Source: Planctomycetota bacterium
Lineage (GTDB): Bacteria > Planctomycetota > Planctomycetia > Planctomycetales > Planctomycetaceae
Assembly (NCBI GenBank): GCA_014584345.1
Contig: JACTNB010000008.1
Coordinates: forward strand, 88,001-152,000
Direction of reading: 5' to 3'
Length of the DNA: 64,000 nt
The position numbers were made by a program, and so were the translations under genes. The notes beneath the pieces are model-generated. The model did not search any database and was not told the origin of the DNA. It was given only the letters and a program-made list of their open reading frames with translations. Position 1 is the first letter of the stretch. Every line of letters begins with the position of its first letter. Positions 8,522 to 18,717 of the stretch are shown piece by piece.

Positions 8522-9526
8522 TTGCGTCGGCATATGAGTATGATTCAGCCATCGGGCGCGGTCTTCCCCAGGAGTTCTGGGCATCAAAACGGGCTGAAGG
8601 TGTTTCTCCTGTTGTTCTCGGGATTTGGTCTGGCTTGCCTTTCGGGTTGTTGGGAATCTCCCAGCGCTCATTCATCCTCCCCGCGAGTCTTCCGTAATAT
8701 CTTGTGCACGACGGGAATGGCGGGGGACATGGTTGCCGAGGTGGCTGGACCGGATGTCTCGGTACAAGTTCTGATGGGCCCGGGGGTAGACCCGCATTTA
8801 TTTTCGCCTTCCCCTCAAGATGTGGAAAAGATGGCGTTAGCGGATGCGATTGTTTATTCAGGACTGCATCTGGAAGCGGGTTTGTCGGCCTATCTGGAGC
8901 GACTTTCCCGCAAGAATCCCCATGTTTATGCCTTGGCGGATGGAATTGCGGACCGGGACCAACTGATTCGCGTGGCTCACGAGCTATACGATCCGCACTT
9001 CTGGAATGACCTGGAACTCTGGCAGGCGGCGGCATTGTCCCTGGGGGAAAAACTTGCCGAATGGAATCCGGAACAGGCTACCGGATATCAGAGCAGAGCC
9101 GCTGCCTATGCAGCCCGTCTCGCCGAATTACAGGAATGGGGACGCTCCGAAATTGCCCGCATTCCGGAATCCCGTCGGATTCTGATTACCGCGCACGACG
9201 CGTTCGGCTATCTGGGGCGGAGTCTGAATATTGAGGTGGAAGCGGTGCAAGGGATCAGCACCAATACCGAGGCGAGCATCCGCACAATAGAGGATTTGGT
9301 GGAAGCCATTGTGACACGTCAGATTCCTGCGATATTTTCGGAATCCTCGGTCAGCGATAAGTCTGTCCGGGCCATCATCGATGGCTGCCAGCGGCGGGGG
9401 CACGACCTCAAGCTGGGAGGGGTGCTCTATTCCGATGCGCTGGGCCCTCCAGGAAGTGGGGCGGAAACGTTCGTGGGGATGTATCGTTCGAATGTGAACG
9501 CGATGGTTTCTGGATTATCCGACTGA
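8522..9526 (+). CDS. Metal (Zn/Mn) ABC transporter substrate-binding lipoprotein
   Basis: The 334-residue protein has a signal peptide ending in a lipobox (LSGC, about residue 42) and looks membrane-anchored. It has the ZnuA/TroA-family ligand layout: DPHLFSPSPQD, then YDPHFW, HDAFGY and later SESSVS with LYSDALG. The three histidines and the acidic residue bind Zn or Mn in this family. There is no long His/Asp-rich loop as in many zinc-specific members, so manganese or iron is also possible. The TTG at 8522 has AAGG nine bases upstream; ATGs at 8534 and 8540 are alternatives. The ATPase gene follows 364 bp downstream, but no permease is present. Confidence 0.87.
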   Translation: MRRHMSMIQPSGAVFPRSSGHQNGLKVFLLLFSGFGLACLSGCWESPSAHSSSPRVFRNILCTTGMAGDMVAEVAGPDVSVQVLMGPGVDPHLFSPSPQDVEKMALADAIVYSGLHLEAGLSAYLERLSRKNPHVYALADGIADRDQLIRVAHELYDPHFWNDLELWQAAALSLGEKLAEWNPEQATGYQSRAAAYAARLAELQEWGRSEIARIPESRRILITAHDAFGYLGRSLNIEVEAVQGISTNTEASIRTIEDLVEAIVTRQIPAIFSESSVSDKSVRAIIDGCQRRGHDLKLGGVLYSDALGPPGSGAETFVGMYRSNVNAMVSGLSD

Positions 9527-9890
9527 AATGCTGCCCGAAAATCCCCTTGGGCTTCGAGAATGGGCCGGGCCAGGGCAGGATCACAATTTGGGGGCATTTC
9601 TGTTAGCATGAGTCCAGTGACGTTACCGTTGTCGGTATGCGTTCGCACGGGATAGGCGAGACAGGACTGAACCGCGCCGACAAACCATGTTTGAAGGAGG
9701 CTTTCTTTCGGGCAATGTATGGTTATTGGGGTTCTGTAATCTGAATACGAGTTCGATGAAGTGGTGTCGCCATGGCGCGGTTCGAGGAAGTTATTTTGCG
9801 AGAGGCCGTCCCGTTACCGTGATGCGGGAAATGTGGTTTCACAGTCACGGGCCACTCGAGGGAATGGTGCAGGGAACAAGGGAAGACTCG
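9527..9890. other. Gap between binding protein and ATPase, no gene seen
   Basis: This 364 bp segment is open in the frame of the ATPase from an ATG at 9687, but those 68 extra residues do not look like an ABC domain. No other coding frame, repeat or clear terminator is visible. Binding protein and ATPase genes of such transporters are normally almost adjacent, so the gap may be the scar of a rearrangement. Confidence 0.45.
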
Positions 9891-10664
9891 ATGGGAGAAA
9901 CGCCGCCACTGTTGGATGTGCACGATCTCACGGTGGCGTATCGACGCCGACCGGTGTTGTGGAATGTTGATTTTGAAATCCGGGAACCACAACTTCTGGG
10001 GATTGTGGGACCGAACGGGGCTGGAAAAAGCACTCTATTGAAGGCGATGCTGGAGTTGATCCCGGCCCTGTCGGGGAGTGTCGCGATGTTCGGGAAGTCT
10101 GTACAGCAGGTGCGGAAACGGATCGGTTATGTGCCGCAACGGGAAAGCGTCGACTGGGATTTTCCGATATCGGTTCGTGAAACCGTGCTGATGGGGACAT
10201 ACGGACAACTGGGATGGTTTCGCCGGGCCGGGCAGGCGCAATACGAAACCGTGGATCGCTGCCTGGCGGACGTGGGGATGGAAGCCTTCGCGGAGCGTCA
10301 GATCGGTCGCTTATCGGGGGGACAACAGCAGCGGGTTTTTCTGGCCCGTGCGTTAGCGCAAAATGCAGAGATCTATTTTTTGGATGAACCCTTCGCGGGA
10401 GTGGATGCTGCCACGGAGGAGGTGATTCTCAAGGTGCTGCGTCAATTACGTCAGCAGGGGAAGTTGATCATCGTGGTGCATCACGATCTGCTCACGGTGC
10501 AGCGTTCCTTTGATTCCGTCCTGTTGCTGAACGGTCGCCTGATTGCCTGGGGCCCGGTTTCCACGACGTTGACCGCGGAGAACCTGATCAAAACCTACGG
10601 GGGGCACCTGCCGATTCTGGATCACGTGGGCGCGCGGTTCGAGGCGGACTCGGTGGAGACTTGA
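9891..10664 (+). CDS. Metal ABC transporter ATP-binding protein
   Basis: The 257-residue protein is a complete ABC nucleotide-binding domain: Walker A GPNGAGKS (40-47), Q-loop region VPQR (about 91-94), signature LSGGQ (141-145), Walker B IYFLDE (161-166) and switch histidine in VVHHDL (about 197-198). Features such as VDWDFPISVRETV are typical of ATPases that energise zinc/manganese importers (ZnuC/MntB type), agreeing with the upstream binding protein. ATG 9891 is preceded by GGGAAG at good spacing. The expected membrane permease should follow, but the next gene, 184 bp away, belongs to type II secretion. Confidence 0.87.
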   Translation: MGETPPLLDVHDLTVAYRRRPVLWNVDFEIREPQLLGIVGPNGAGKSTLLKAMLELIPALSGSVAMFGKSVQQVRKRIGYVPQRESVDWDFPISVRETVLMGTYGQLGWFRRAGQAQYETVDRCLADVGMEAFAERQIGRLSGGQQQRVFLARALAQNAEIYFLDEPFAGVDAATEEVILKVLRQLRQQGKLIIVVHHDLLTVQRSFDSVLLLNGRLIAWGPVSTTLTAENLIKTYGGHLPILDHVGARFEADSVET

Positions 10665-10848
10665 GATCCGGCAATTTTGGAGGAATCTCCGATTTGGGTA
10701 GAGACAGATCCCGTTCCCATGGGTTAATTAGCAGAGGGGGGAGCAGTCGACGGCCCCCGTTGCAGTTGTAAGTAGGGATAATACCAGACCATACCCTCGG
10801 TTCAGCCTCGATTGTCCGCGGGGATGATCCCCTTGAAATACCGAACTC

Positions 10849-12078
10849 ATGCCGGAATTTTCGTACAAAGCCCGAGATACCGCCGGAAAATCCGTTCTGG
10901 GTCAGTTGACCGCGAACGACGCAGGGGAGGCGATGCAGCAGCTTTCGGCCCGCCAGTTGATTCCGGTGCAAATCCAGCCGGTGGTGAAACAGACGATTCC
11001 GCTGCTGAACTTCCAGCAGAAGGTGAGTTCGAGCCAACTGGTGGCGTTTTATTCACAGTTAGCGGATCTGATGACCTCGGGGGTGCCTCTACTGCGTTCC
11101 TTACGGTTGATCGAGGATCAGGCATCGTCGCCTGTGTTGAAGTCGGTCGTGGCGGACATACGGGATCAGGTGGCGGATGGCCGTCGCCTGGCCCAGGCGA
11201 TGGCTCGTCATCCGGCGACCTTTTCGAACCTGGTCATCAGCCTGGTGGAAGCGGGCGAGGAGGGGAGCTTTCTGGAGGATGCCCTGAAGCGGCTGGCGCT
11301 GTTTGTGCAGCATCAGAACGAATTGAAGGGGAAAGTGCTGGGAGCCATGATCTATCCGTTGTTCGTGGCGAGTTTCGGCAGCATTATCGTGGGGGTGATG
11401 CTGGTCTTTTTTGTGCCGAAATTTCAGCCGATTTTCGATCGCATGGCTGCAGAACGGGGCTTGCCCTGGACCACCAGCACCCTGATGTCCCTCAGTGATA
11501 CGCTGCAGGCCTATTGGCCGCTGCTGTTGATTGGCGGAGCCTTGCTGCTGCTGGCCGGTTCCCGGGCCGCGAAATCGGAGCGCGGTCGGCGGCTGATCGA
11601 CGGGGTGGTGATCCGTGAGTGGCGACTCGGTCCGCTGAAAATCGGCCTGTCGGGAATTTTTCGCAACCTGGCGATTTCCCGCTTCTGTCGCGTGCTGGGC
11701 ACATTGCTGCAGAATGGTGTTCCGATGTTGCGTTCCATTACGATTGCCCGAAAAGCGAGCGGGAATGTGATTCTCGAGGAAGCGATCGAGCGGTCGGCGG
11801 AATTTGTTTCCAGCGGGAAATCCCTGTCCGGTCCGTTGCGGCAGTCGGGTCAGTTTCCGGCCGATGTGGTGGAAATGATTGCCGTGGCAGAGGAAGCGAA
11901 CCAGTTGGAACGGGTGCTGGTCGAAGTGTCCGACCAGTTGGAACGGAAGGTTCAGTCCCGCCTGGAAACGCTGGTCCATCTGATGGAACCTGTGATGCTG
12001 CTGGGGTTAGCGGCATTCGTGCTTTTTATTGTCGCCGCGTTGCTTTTACCGATACTTCAAAGTTCCAGTCTGGTTTAA
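10849..12078 (+). CDS. gspF: Type II secretion inner-membrane platform protein (GspF family)
   Basis: The 409-residue protein has the full GspF/PilC layout: an N-terminal FSYKARDTAGK segment, two repeated cytoplasmic T2SSF domains (about 70-195 and 275-395) and membrane segments near 165-195, 220-245 and 375-405. GspF anchors the ATPase and the pseudopilus of the type II secretion machine in the inner membrane. It heads a five-gene run of secretion genes in the order F, G, H, I, J. The ATPase (GspE), secretin (GspD) and other parts are not in this window, so they must be encoded elsewhere. Confidence 0.93.
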   Translation: MPEFSYKARDTAGKSVLGQLTANDAGEAMQQLSARQLIPVQIQPVVKQTIPLLNFQQKVSSSQLVAFYSQLADLMTSGVPLLRSLRLIEDQASSPVLKSVVADIRDQVADGRRLAQAMARHPATFSNLVISLVEAGEEGSFLEDALKRLALFVQHQNELKGKVLGAMIYPLFVASFGSIIVGVMLVFFVPKFQPIFDRMAAERGLPWTTSTLMSLSDTLQAYWPLLLIGGALLLLAGSRAAKSERGRRLIDGVVIREWRLGPLKIGLSGIFRNLAISRFCRVLGTLLQNGVPMLRSITIARKASGNVILEEAIERSAEFVSSGKSLSGPLRQSGQFPADVVEMIAVAEEANQLERVLVEVSDQLERKVQSRLETLVHLMEPVMLLGLAAFVLFIVAALLLPILQSSSLV

Positions 12079-12170
12079 TAGACTATGCGGAACTCCGTTG
12101 GGTTGGCCTAAGGCCAATCGTCCAGGAATTCCTCCCCTGTTGTCCCACCCCGAGTTTCGAGGAAGCTGAA

Positions 12171-12650
12171 GTGAAGAACACATCTGAACACACAAATCCT
12201 GCTCACAGTCTCCAGAGAGTTCAGAAATCCCGTGCGGGGTTTACTCTGCTGGAATTACTGATTGTCCTGGCAATTCTGGGCGTGATCGCCGCAATGGTGG
12301 TTCCGAATCTGTTGGGGAGCCAGAAAAAGGCGAATATCAAGGCGACCCAAACGAGTATTCACGGGTTGGAACAGGCCCTGAAGCTGTATGCGGTCGATCA
12401 TGCCGGCACCTATCCCACGGGGGGGCGCGAAGCAATCGAGCAATTGATGAGCAAAACCGACGAACAGGGAAAGAATGTGGATCCACTACTGCAGGAAATT
12501 CCCCTGGATGCCTGGGGGCAGCCGCTGAATTATGAGTATCCCAGTTCCAAGCTGACGGTGGACAAGCCTGCGATCTGGTCCTCGGGTCCGAATCGTCAGG
12601 ACGAGCAGGGGAGCGGGGACGATGTGAACAACTGGGGAACTCAGTCCTGA
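12171..12650 (+). CDS. gspG: Major pseudopilin (GspG family)
   Basis: The 159-residue product has a prepilin signal, RAGFTLLELL, with cleavage expected between Gly and Phe and the essential Glu five residues in. The C-terminal half has the GspG hallmark DAWGQPLNYEYPS followed by a WSSGPNRQDE...DDVNNW segment that resembles the calcium-binding end of GspG. The GTG at 12171 is preceded by GAGGAAG; the frame is open far upstream but that part overlaps gspF. Ninety-two bases separate it from gspF. It would form the shaft of the pseudopilus after methylation by the prepilin peptidase, which is not in the window. Confidence 0.92.
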   Translation: MKNTSEHTNPAHSLQRVQKSRAGFTLLELLIVLAILGVIAAMVVPNLLGSQKKANIKATQTSIHGLEQALKLYAVDHAGTYPTGGREAIEQLMSKTDEQGKNVDPLLQEIPLDAWGQPLNYEYPSSKLTVDKPAIWSSGPNRQDEQGSGDDVNNWGTQS

Positions 12651-12801
12651 TGCCTTGCCCCGGCATCCCATTGGAACGGCGCGGTTGGGGAAGTGAGATG
12701 CAACATCGAAACCATCGCGAACGGCACTGGGGCATTCCGAGGCCACTGGCTTCGGAGCGGGGTATGTTTCCGCCTAGTTCGCCGGAAGAGAACATGACGC
12801 C

Positions 12802-13332
12802 ATGTGGACCATGACGCGCTCTTCGGGATTCACCCTGCTGGAACTGCTGTTGGCGGTATCCCTGCTGACGGTTCTGATATCGCTGTCGGTCCCCTCGGTG
12901 ACAGCCATACTCAAGCGGCAGGAGTTTCAGGAGGTAGCCGGTCAGGTCGAAGTGTTTCTGCAGGATGTGCGTCGCGAAGCCGTGATGAGTGGTCAGCCTC
13001 GGTGGATAAGGCACTCCTCGGGAGACCGCATGCTGGTCTCGGGCCTGCTCGGCGAACCCGTGACCCATTCGCTGCAACTTCCCGAAGGTTATGAGTTCAG
13101 TCGCTGTGAACTTGCAGAGCCTCTCGCAACCGAGCAACTGGGGGACCTGGGTTTGGAAGCGGTGAAACTGATGTGGTCGCCGGAAGTGCAATGGTACCCC
13201 GACGGGACCACGGACGATCTGCGATTCGAGGTGAGCAATCCGGACGGTCGGACATTCCAGTTTGACCTGCGTGGCTTGACGGGCCAGGTGAAGATCAGCC
13301 GGGGCACGGTTCCCCTCGATGGGGGTCGCTGA
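12802..13332 (+). CDS. Minor pseudopilin (GspH-like)
   Basis: The 176-residue protein starts with a prepilin signal (SSGFTLLELLLAV) and a single hydrophobic helix, then a VRREAVMSGQPRWI segment that fits the GspH/FimT pattern (residues about 50-70). Minor pseudopilins of this kind sit near the tip of the pseudopilus. GGAAGAG lies upstream of the ATG. It lies 151 bp after gspG and shares the TGATG stop/start overlap with the next gene, so the two are surely co-translated. Confidence 0.85.
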   Translation: MWTMTRSSGFTLLELLLAVSLLTVLISLSVPSVTAILKRQEFQEVAGQVEVFLQDVRREAVMSGQPRWIRHSSGDRMLVSGLLGEPVTHSLQLPEGYEFSRCELAEPLATEQLGDLGLEAVKLMWSPEVQWYPDGTTDDLRFEVSNPDGRTFQFDLRGLTGQVKISRGTVPLDGGR

Positions 13333-13730
13333 TGTCCATTTCCCGACGCAAGGGCTTGTCGCTGCTGGAAGTGGTCCTCTCGATGGCGGTCCTGGCGACG
13401 TCCGTGGCGGTGCTGGGACAATTGTTGGATTCCGCGCGGTGGGCCGCCACGCGGGCAGCCTTGGAGACGCAGGCGATCCTGCACGCGGAATCCCTGCTGG
13501 CGGAGATTGTGGCGGCCGAAGTTTCGCCCGCAGAGATCACTCAGCAGCCATTCGAGGAGGATCCCGCCTGGAATTACAGTCTGCTGGTGGACGAAACCGA
13601 ATTCGAGACGATGTTGCAACTCACCCTGACCGTGCAGCATGTCAACCCGAACGACATCGTGGATGCGGAAGTGAGCCTGGTCCGCTGGCTGGCCGTTTTT
13701 GAAAGTTCGGAGCAGGAGACCTCCCCATGA
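13332..13730 (+). CDS. Minor pseudopilin (GspI-like)
   Basis: The 132-residue product begins RRKGLSLLEVVLSM, a prepilin-type cleavage motif (Gly before Leu, Glu at +5) followed by a hydrophobic helix. Size and position between GspH-like and GspJ-like genes indicate the GspI role, in which GspI, J and K form the tip complex. It overlaps the preceding gene by one base and the next by four (ATGA). Confidence 0.8.
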   Translation: MSISRRKGLSLLEVVLSMAVLATSVAVLGQLLDSARWAATRAALETQAILHAESLLAEIVAAEVSPAEITQQPFEEDPAWNYSLLVDETEFETMLQLTLTVQHVNPNDIVDAEVSLVRWLAVFESSEQETSP

Positions 13731-14545
13731 ATCCTGCCCGGGATCGGTCTCGCCGAGGTTACACGTTGCTGGAACTGGTCCTGGCGGCGGGGATTTCCAC
13801 GCTGGTCATGGCGGGCATTGGATCCTTTATTTTTCTGGTGTATCGAATCCAGGCGACGACGGCGGGCGATGTCTCGGCCGCCGGTCTGTCACGGAATGTG
13901 CTGCGTCAACTCGAGTGGGATCTGCAGTCGATCCCGGGTCAACTGCCCGAGGCAGCCGTCGCCGATCCGTCCACCCAGGATACATCGAGCCTGTTGCAAG
14001 CCGTGGGAGAGACGGATTTTCTGGTTGCCTCCGAAACCGAGACGGCCGATATCGGGATCTGGCTTCGGGGGGATACGCAGTCTCTGGAAATTCTGGCCGA
14101 ACCTCCCCGCCGATCCGGGCGTCAATTTGTTGGCGATGTGGATCCCGAGACTTTTTCCGAGGTGCAACGGATGCGTCGGCGGGTTATCCGCTGGGGCTTA
14201 ACAGACTCCGTGACCCTGGCGGTTGCGATTCCCGAGGAACAAGCGGCGACGGCAATCATCCGCGCGGAGGGTCTCATCGATGCCCTGTCGGGGAGTATCG
14301 AGTATTCCGAGATGCTTCCCGTTCCCGAACTGCTCGCCCTGGAGTTCGCCTACTTCGATGGCTCGAGTTGGCTGGAAAGTTGGGACAGCGAGTCGGTCGG
14401 CGGCTTGCCCCGCGCGATCGAAGCCACACTCACACTGGCGATCGACACAGGGAACCGCAGTCTCGAAGTGTTTCCCCGGGAATTCACCGTGCGAAGAGTC
14501 CTCAGTCTGCCCACGCAACGATTCACAACGCTGGCCGTGGAATAA
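13727..14545 (+). CDS. Minor pseudopilin (GspJ-like)
   Basis: The 272-residue product has the prepilin motif RRGYTLLELVLAAG at its start and an extended extracellular domain. The LLALEFAYFDGSSWLESWDS segment followed by LPRAIEATLTL near the end is the GspJ signature (a W-D-S and a P-x-A-I pattern). It is the last gene of the operon; no GspK-like gene follows, the next gene being the unrelated cytochrome protein 150 bp downstream. Confidence 0.85.
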   Translation: MNPARDRSRRGYTLLELVLAAGISTLVMAGIGSFIFLVYRIQATTAGDVSAAGLSRNVLRQLEWDLQSIPGQLPEAAVADPSTQDTSSLLQAVGETDFLVASETETADIGIWLRGDTQSLEILAEPPRRSGRQFVGDVDPETFSEVQRMRRRVIRWGLTDSVTLAVAIPEEQAATAIIRAEGLIDALSGSIEYSEMLPVPELLALEFAYFDGSSWLESWDSESVGGLPRAIEATLTLAIDTGNRSLEVFPREFTVRRVLSLPTQRFTTLAVE

Positions 14546-14695
14546 CCGGAATCTCTGCCAAAGGCGACTCGTATACGCGACCAGTCCCCCCCTTTTCGCG
14601 GGAATCCAGTCTAGGAAAAGGGTTGAGTCTGCAAACCGCTCCGGAATTCGGGTATCCTGTCGGAAGTCGATTCCTTCTGAACAGGGAGAGTACCG

Positions 14696-17167
14696 TTGCT
14701 GTCCGTGCAAAAACGATACTACACGAGAGCTGCCGTGGTGGGCCTGTTGTGCCTGCGAAGTCTGCTGGCATCCGCCGAGCCCGTGTGGGCGGACCAGCGG
14801 ATTGATTATTCGCGAGATATCCGGCCTATTCTGGCGACGAAATGCTTTACTTGTCATGGCCCGGATGAGCAAGCCCGCGAAGCCGGCTTGCGTTTGGATC
14901 ATCGATCTGCCGCCCTACTCCCGCTGGAGAGCGGCGCGCGGGCAATTGTGCCGGGAGACACCCAACAAAGTGAGTTGCTGGCAAGGGTTATCAGCCCGGA
15001 CGACGGCCTGCGCATGCCTCCCGCGGAATCCGGGAAGGAGCTATCGCCCGCGGAAATCGATCTGTTGCGGCATTGGATTGCAGAGGGAGCCGCATATGCC
15101 GAGCACTGGTCTTTTTCACCGGTACGGGACGTGGAAGCCCCTCGGGTGGGAATGGAATCGTGGATACGGAATGAAATCGATGCGTTTGTATTGGCGAGGC
15201 TTGAGGCAGCAGGGCTCTCCCCGTCGCCGGAAGCAGACCGGCGGCGCTTGCTGCGTCGCTTGTCGCTCGATTTGATCGGCCTGCCCCCCACTCCGGAGGA
15301 GGTGGAGGAATTCGCGCGCGACGAGCGGCCCGATGCATACGAAAGTCAAGTGGAAAAGTTGCTGGCCTCGCCCCATTTTGGCGAACGCTGGGGGCGGCAC
15401 TGGCTGGATCTGGCACGCTACGCCGACAGCAACGGCTATCTGGGAGACGAGTTTCGTCCGCAAGCGTATCGCTATCGGGACTGGGTGATATCGGCCATCA
15501 ATCAGGATCTGCCCTACGACCAGTTCACGATCGAGCAGATCGCGGGCGACCTGCTGCCCGAGGCGACGCAGCAACAGAAAATCGCGACCGGCCTGCATGC
15601 GAATGCGATGGTCAACACGGAAGCCGGCGTAGACCGCGAGGCAGATCGGGTGATTCAGACGGTCGATCGACTGAATACGGTGGGAACCGCGTGGCTGGGC
15701 TTGACGATTGCCTGCGCGGAATGTCATGCCCACAAGTATGACCCGATTTCGCAGCGGGAGTTTTACCAGATGTATGCGTTCTTCAACACGCTGGAACCCG
15801 ACAACCTGGTGATCGACGTGCTTCCCGCGCCGAAGGAAGATGAGGCGAAAAAACAGGCACGCCTGGAGAAAATGCAACAACTGGAAGCACAGTTGCGGGA
15901 GCGTCTGACGCAAGCCGCGGAAGGGCGTGAACAAGAGTTGCAAAAACATTTGGGCGTGGTGTCGCAACCGGTCGAGGCGCGCGCCGAGGCCGACAGGGAA
16001 GGGTTGGAGCACTGGCTGGCGGAACTGGACGCGGAGGCGAAAAAATGGGTCCAGGACTTCGAGAAGCTGGCCTTGCAGCAGCCACGACCGATCGAAGTGA
16101 AGGCGTTGTCGGTGCGGGAACGAACACCCCCGCGCATCACGCGGATTCATCACCGAGGGGATTTTCGTCAACCGGGAGAGGTGGTGCAGCCAGCCACGCC
16201 CGCTTTTCTGCCCCCCCTGCACCCGCGCGGGGCGACGCCCGATCGATTGGATCTGGCCCGCTGGCTGGTGCAACCAGAGCATCCGTTGACCGCGCGTACC
16301 GCGGTCAATCATGTCTGGCAGCATCTGTTTGGCCGGGGGCTGGTAACAACGGCGGATAATTTCGGCACAACCGGCAGCGAACCGTCGCATCCCGAACTGT
16401 TGGACTGGCTGGCGGGGCGATTCAGGGAAGGGGGGTGGAGCCGCAAGGCGCTGATCCGGTTGATCGTCACCTCGTCGACATACCGACAGGATTCGGTGTT
16501 CCCGGAAACGTTGCAACTTCGGGATCCCGAGAACATTCTGCTGGCGCGTCAATCCCGGTTGCGGCTGGAAGGGGAAATCGTGCGGGACGTGGCCCTTTCC
16601 GTGAGTGGCCTGCTGAATCGGCGGATTGGGGGGCCGAGCATCAAGCCGCCGCTGAATTCGCGTATCACGCAAGTGAGCCGGAACCAGGAATGGAAAGTCA
16701 GTTCCGGCACGGAAAAGTATCGGCGGGGATTGTATATCCTGTTTCGACGGGCAACCCCCTATCCGATGCTGAGCACCTTCGACGCTCCTGCTTCGACGGC
16801 AAGTTGCCCCGCCCGGGAACGTTCAAATTCGCCGTTGCAGGCGCTGACCATGTTGAATGATCCCGTGTTCTGGGAATGCGCGCAACACCTGGGCCGCAAG
16901 TTGGCCGGGCCTGGGGACGCTTCGACACGGGACTGGTTGCGTCTGGCGGTGCGCGAGACATTATCGCGCGAGCCCCTGGAGACGGAATTGTCGCGGCTCG
17001 AACAGTTGTACCAGGAGTACCGCGACCTGCTGGCTCGGGAATCGCTCGAGTCCTTGCGCGTGCTGACCGGTGACGACTCCCCCCGGGGTGAATCCCCGGA
17101 GCTGGCAGCCCGCGTGCTGGTGGCGCGGAGTCTCATGAATCTGGAAGAGTTCATCACGAGGGAATAA
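14696..17167 (+). CDS. PSCyt1/DUF1549/DUF1553 cytochrome-domain protein
   Basis: The 823-residue exported protein has a signal peptide, then a planctomycete cytochrome domain with a haem motif C-F-T-C-H (C50, C53, H54), DUF1549 (about 150-355), an extended charged and probably coiled-coil insert (about 370-470) and DUF1553 (about 530-790). Proteins of this architecture are nearly confined to Planctomycetota and their relatives and are usually encoded next to a DUF1501 gene, as here. A role in redox-linked processing of sulfated or other polysaccharides is often suggested but not shown. TTG 14696 is chosen because GGGAGAG lies at proper spacing; no ATG is available before the signal peptide. 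Stop and next start are two bases apart. Confidence 0.9.
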   Translation: MLSVQKRYYTRAAVVGLLCLRSLLASAEPVWADQRIDYSRDIRPILATKCFTCHGPDEQAREAGLRLDHRSAALLPLESGARAIVPGDTQQSELLARVISPDDGLRMPPAESGKELSPAEIDLLRHWIAEGAAYAEHWSFSPVRDVEAPRVGMESWIRNEIDAFVLARLEAAGLSPSPEADRRRLLRRLSLDLIGLPPTPEEVEEFARDERPDAYESQVEKLLASPHFGERWGRHWLDLARYADSNGYLGDEFRPQAYRYRDWVISAINQDLPYDQFTIEQIAGDLLPEATQQQKIATGLHANAMVNTEAGVDREADRVIQTVDRLNTVGTAWLGLTIACAECHAHKYDPISQREFYQMYAFFNTLEPDNLVIDVLPAPKEDEAKKQARLEKMQQLEAQLRERLTQAAEGREQELQKHLGVVSQPVEARAEADREGLEHWLAELDAEAKKWVQDFEKLALQQPRPIEVKALSVRERTPPRITRIHHRGDFRQPGEVVQPATPAFLPPLHPRGATPDRLDLARWLVQPEHPLTARTAVNHVWQHLFGRGLVTTADNFGTTGSEPSHPELLDWLAGRFREGGWSRKALIRLIVTSSTYRQDSVFPETLQLRDPENILLARQSRLRLEGEIVRDVALSVSGLLNRRIGGPSIKPPLNSRITQVSRNQEWKVSSGTEKYRRGLYILFRRATPYPMLSTFDAPASTASCPARERSNSPLQALTMLNDPVFWECAQHLGRKLAGPGDASTRDWLRLAVRETLSREPLETELSRLEQLYQEYRDLLARESLESLRVLTGDDSPRGESPELAARVLVARSLMNLEEFITRE

Positions 17168-17169
17168 GC

Positions 17170-18666
<1,497 letters not shown>

Positions 18667-18717
18667 GGAGGCGTCATTCAAGAAAGTTGCAAATTGCCTT
18701 GCCCGCGAAAAACGTGG

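Noticed and set aside
9427..9648. Short minus-strand frame after the metal-binding lipoprotein
   Set aside because: It overlaps the 3' end of that gene and has no start signal or motif.
15116..16672. 518-codon frame antisense to the cytochrome/DUF1549 gene
   Set aside because: The plus-strand gene has all expected domains. The minus frame is rich in Arg/Gln/His, typical of a shadow.
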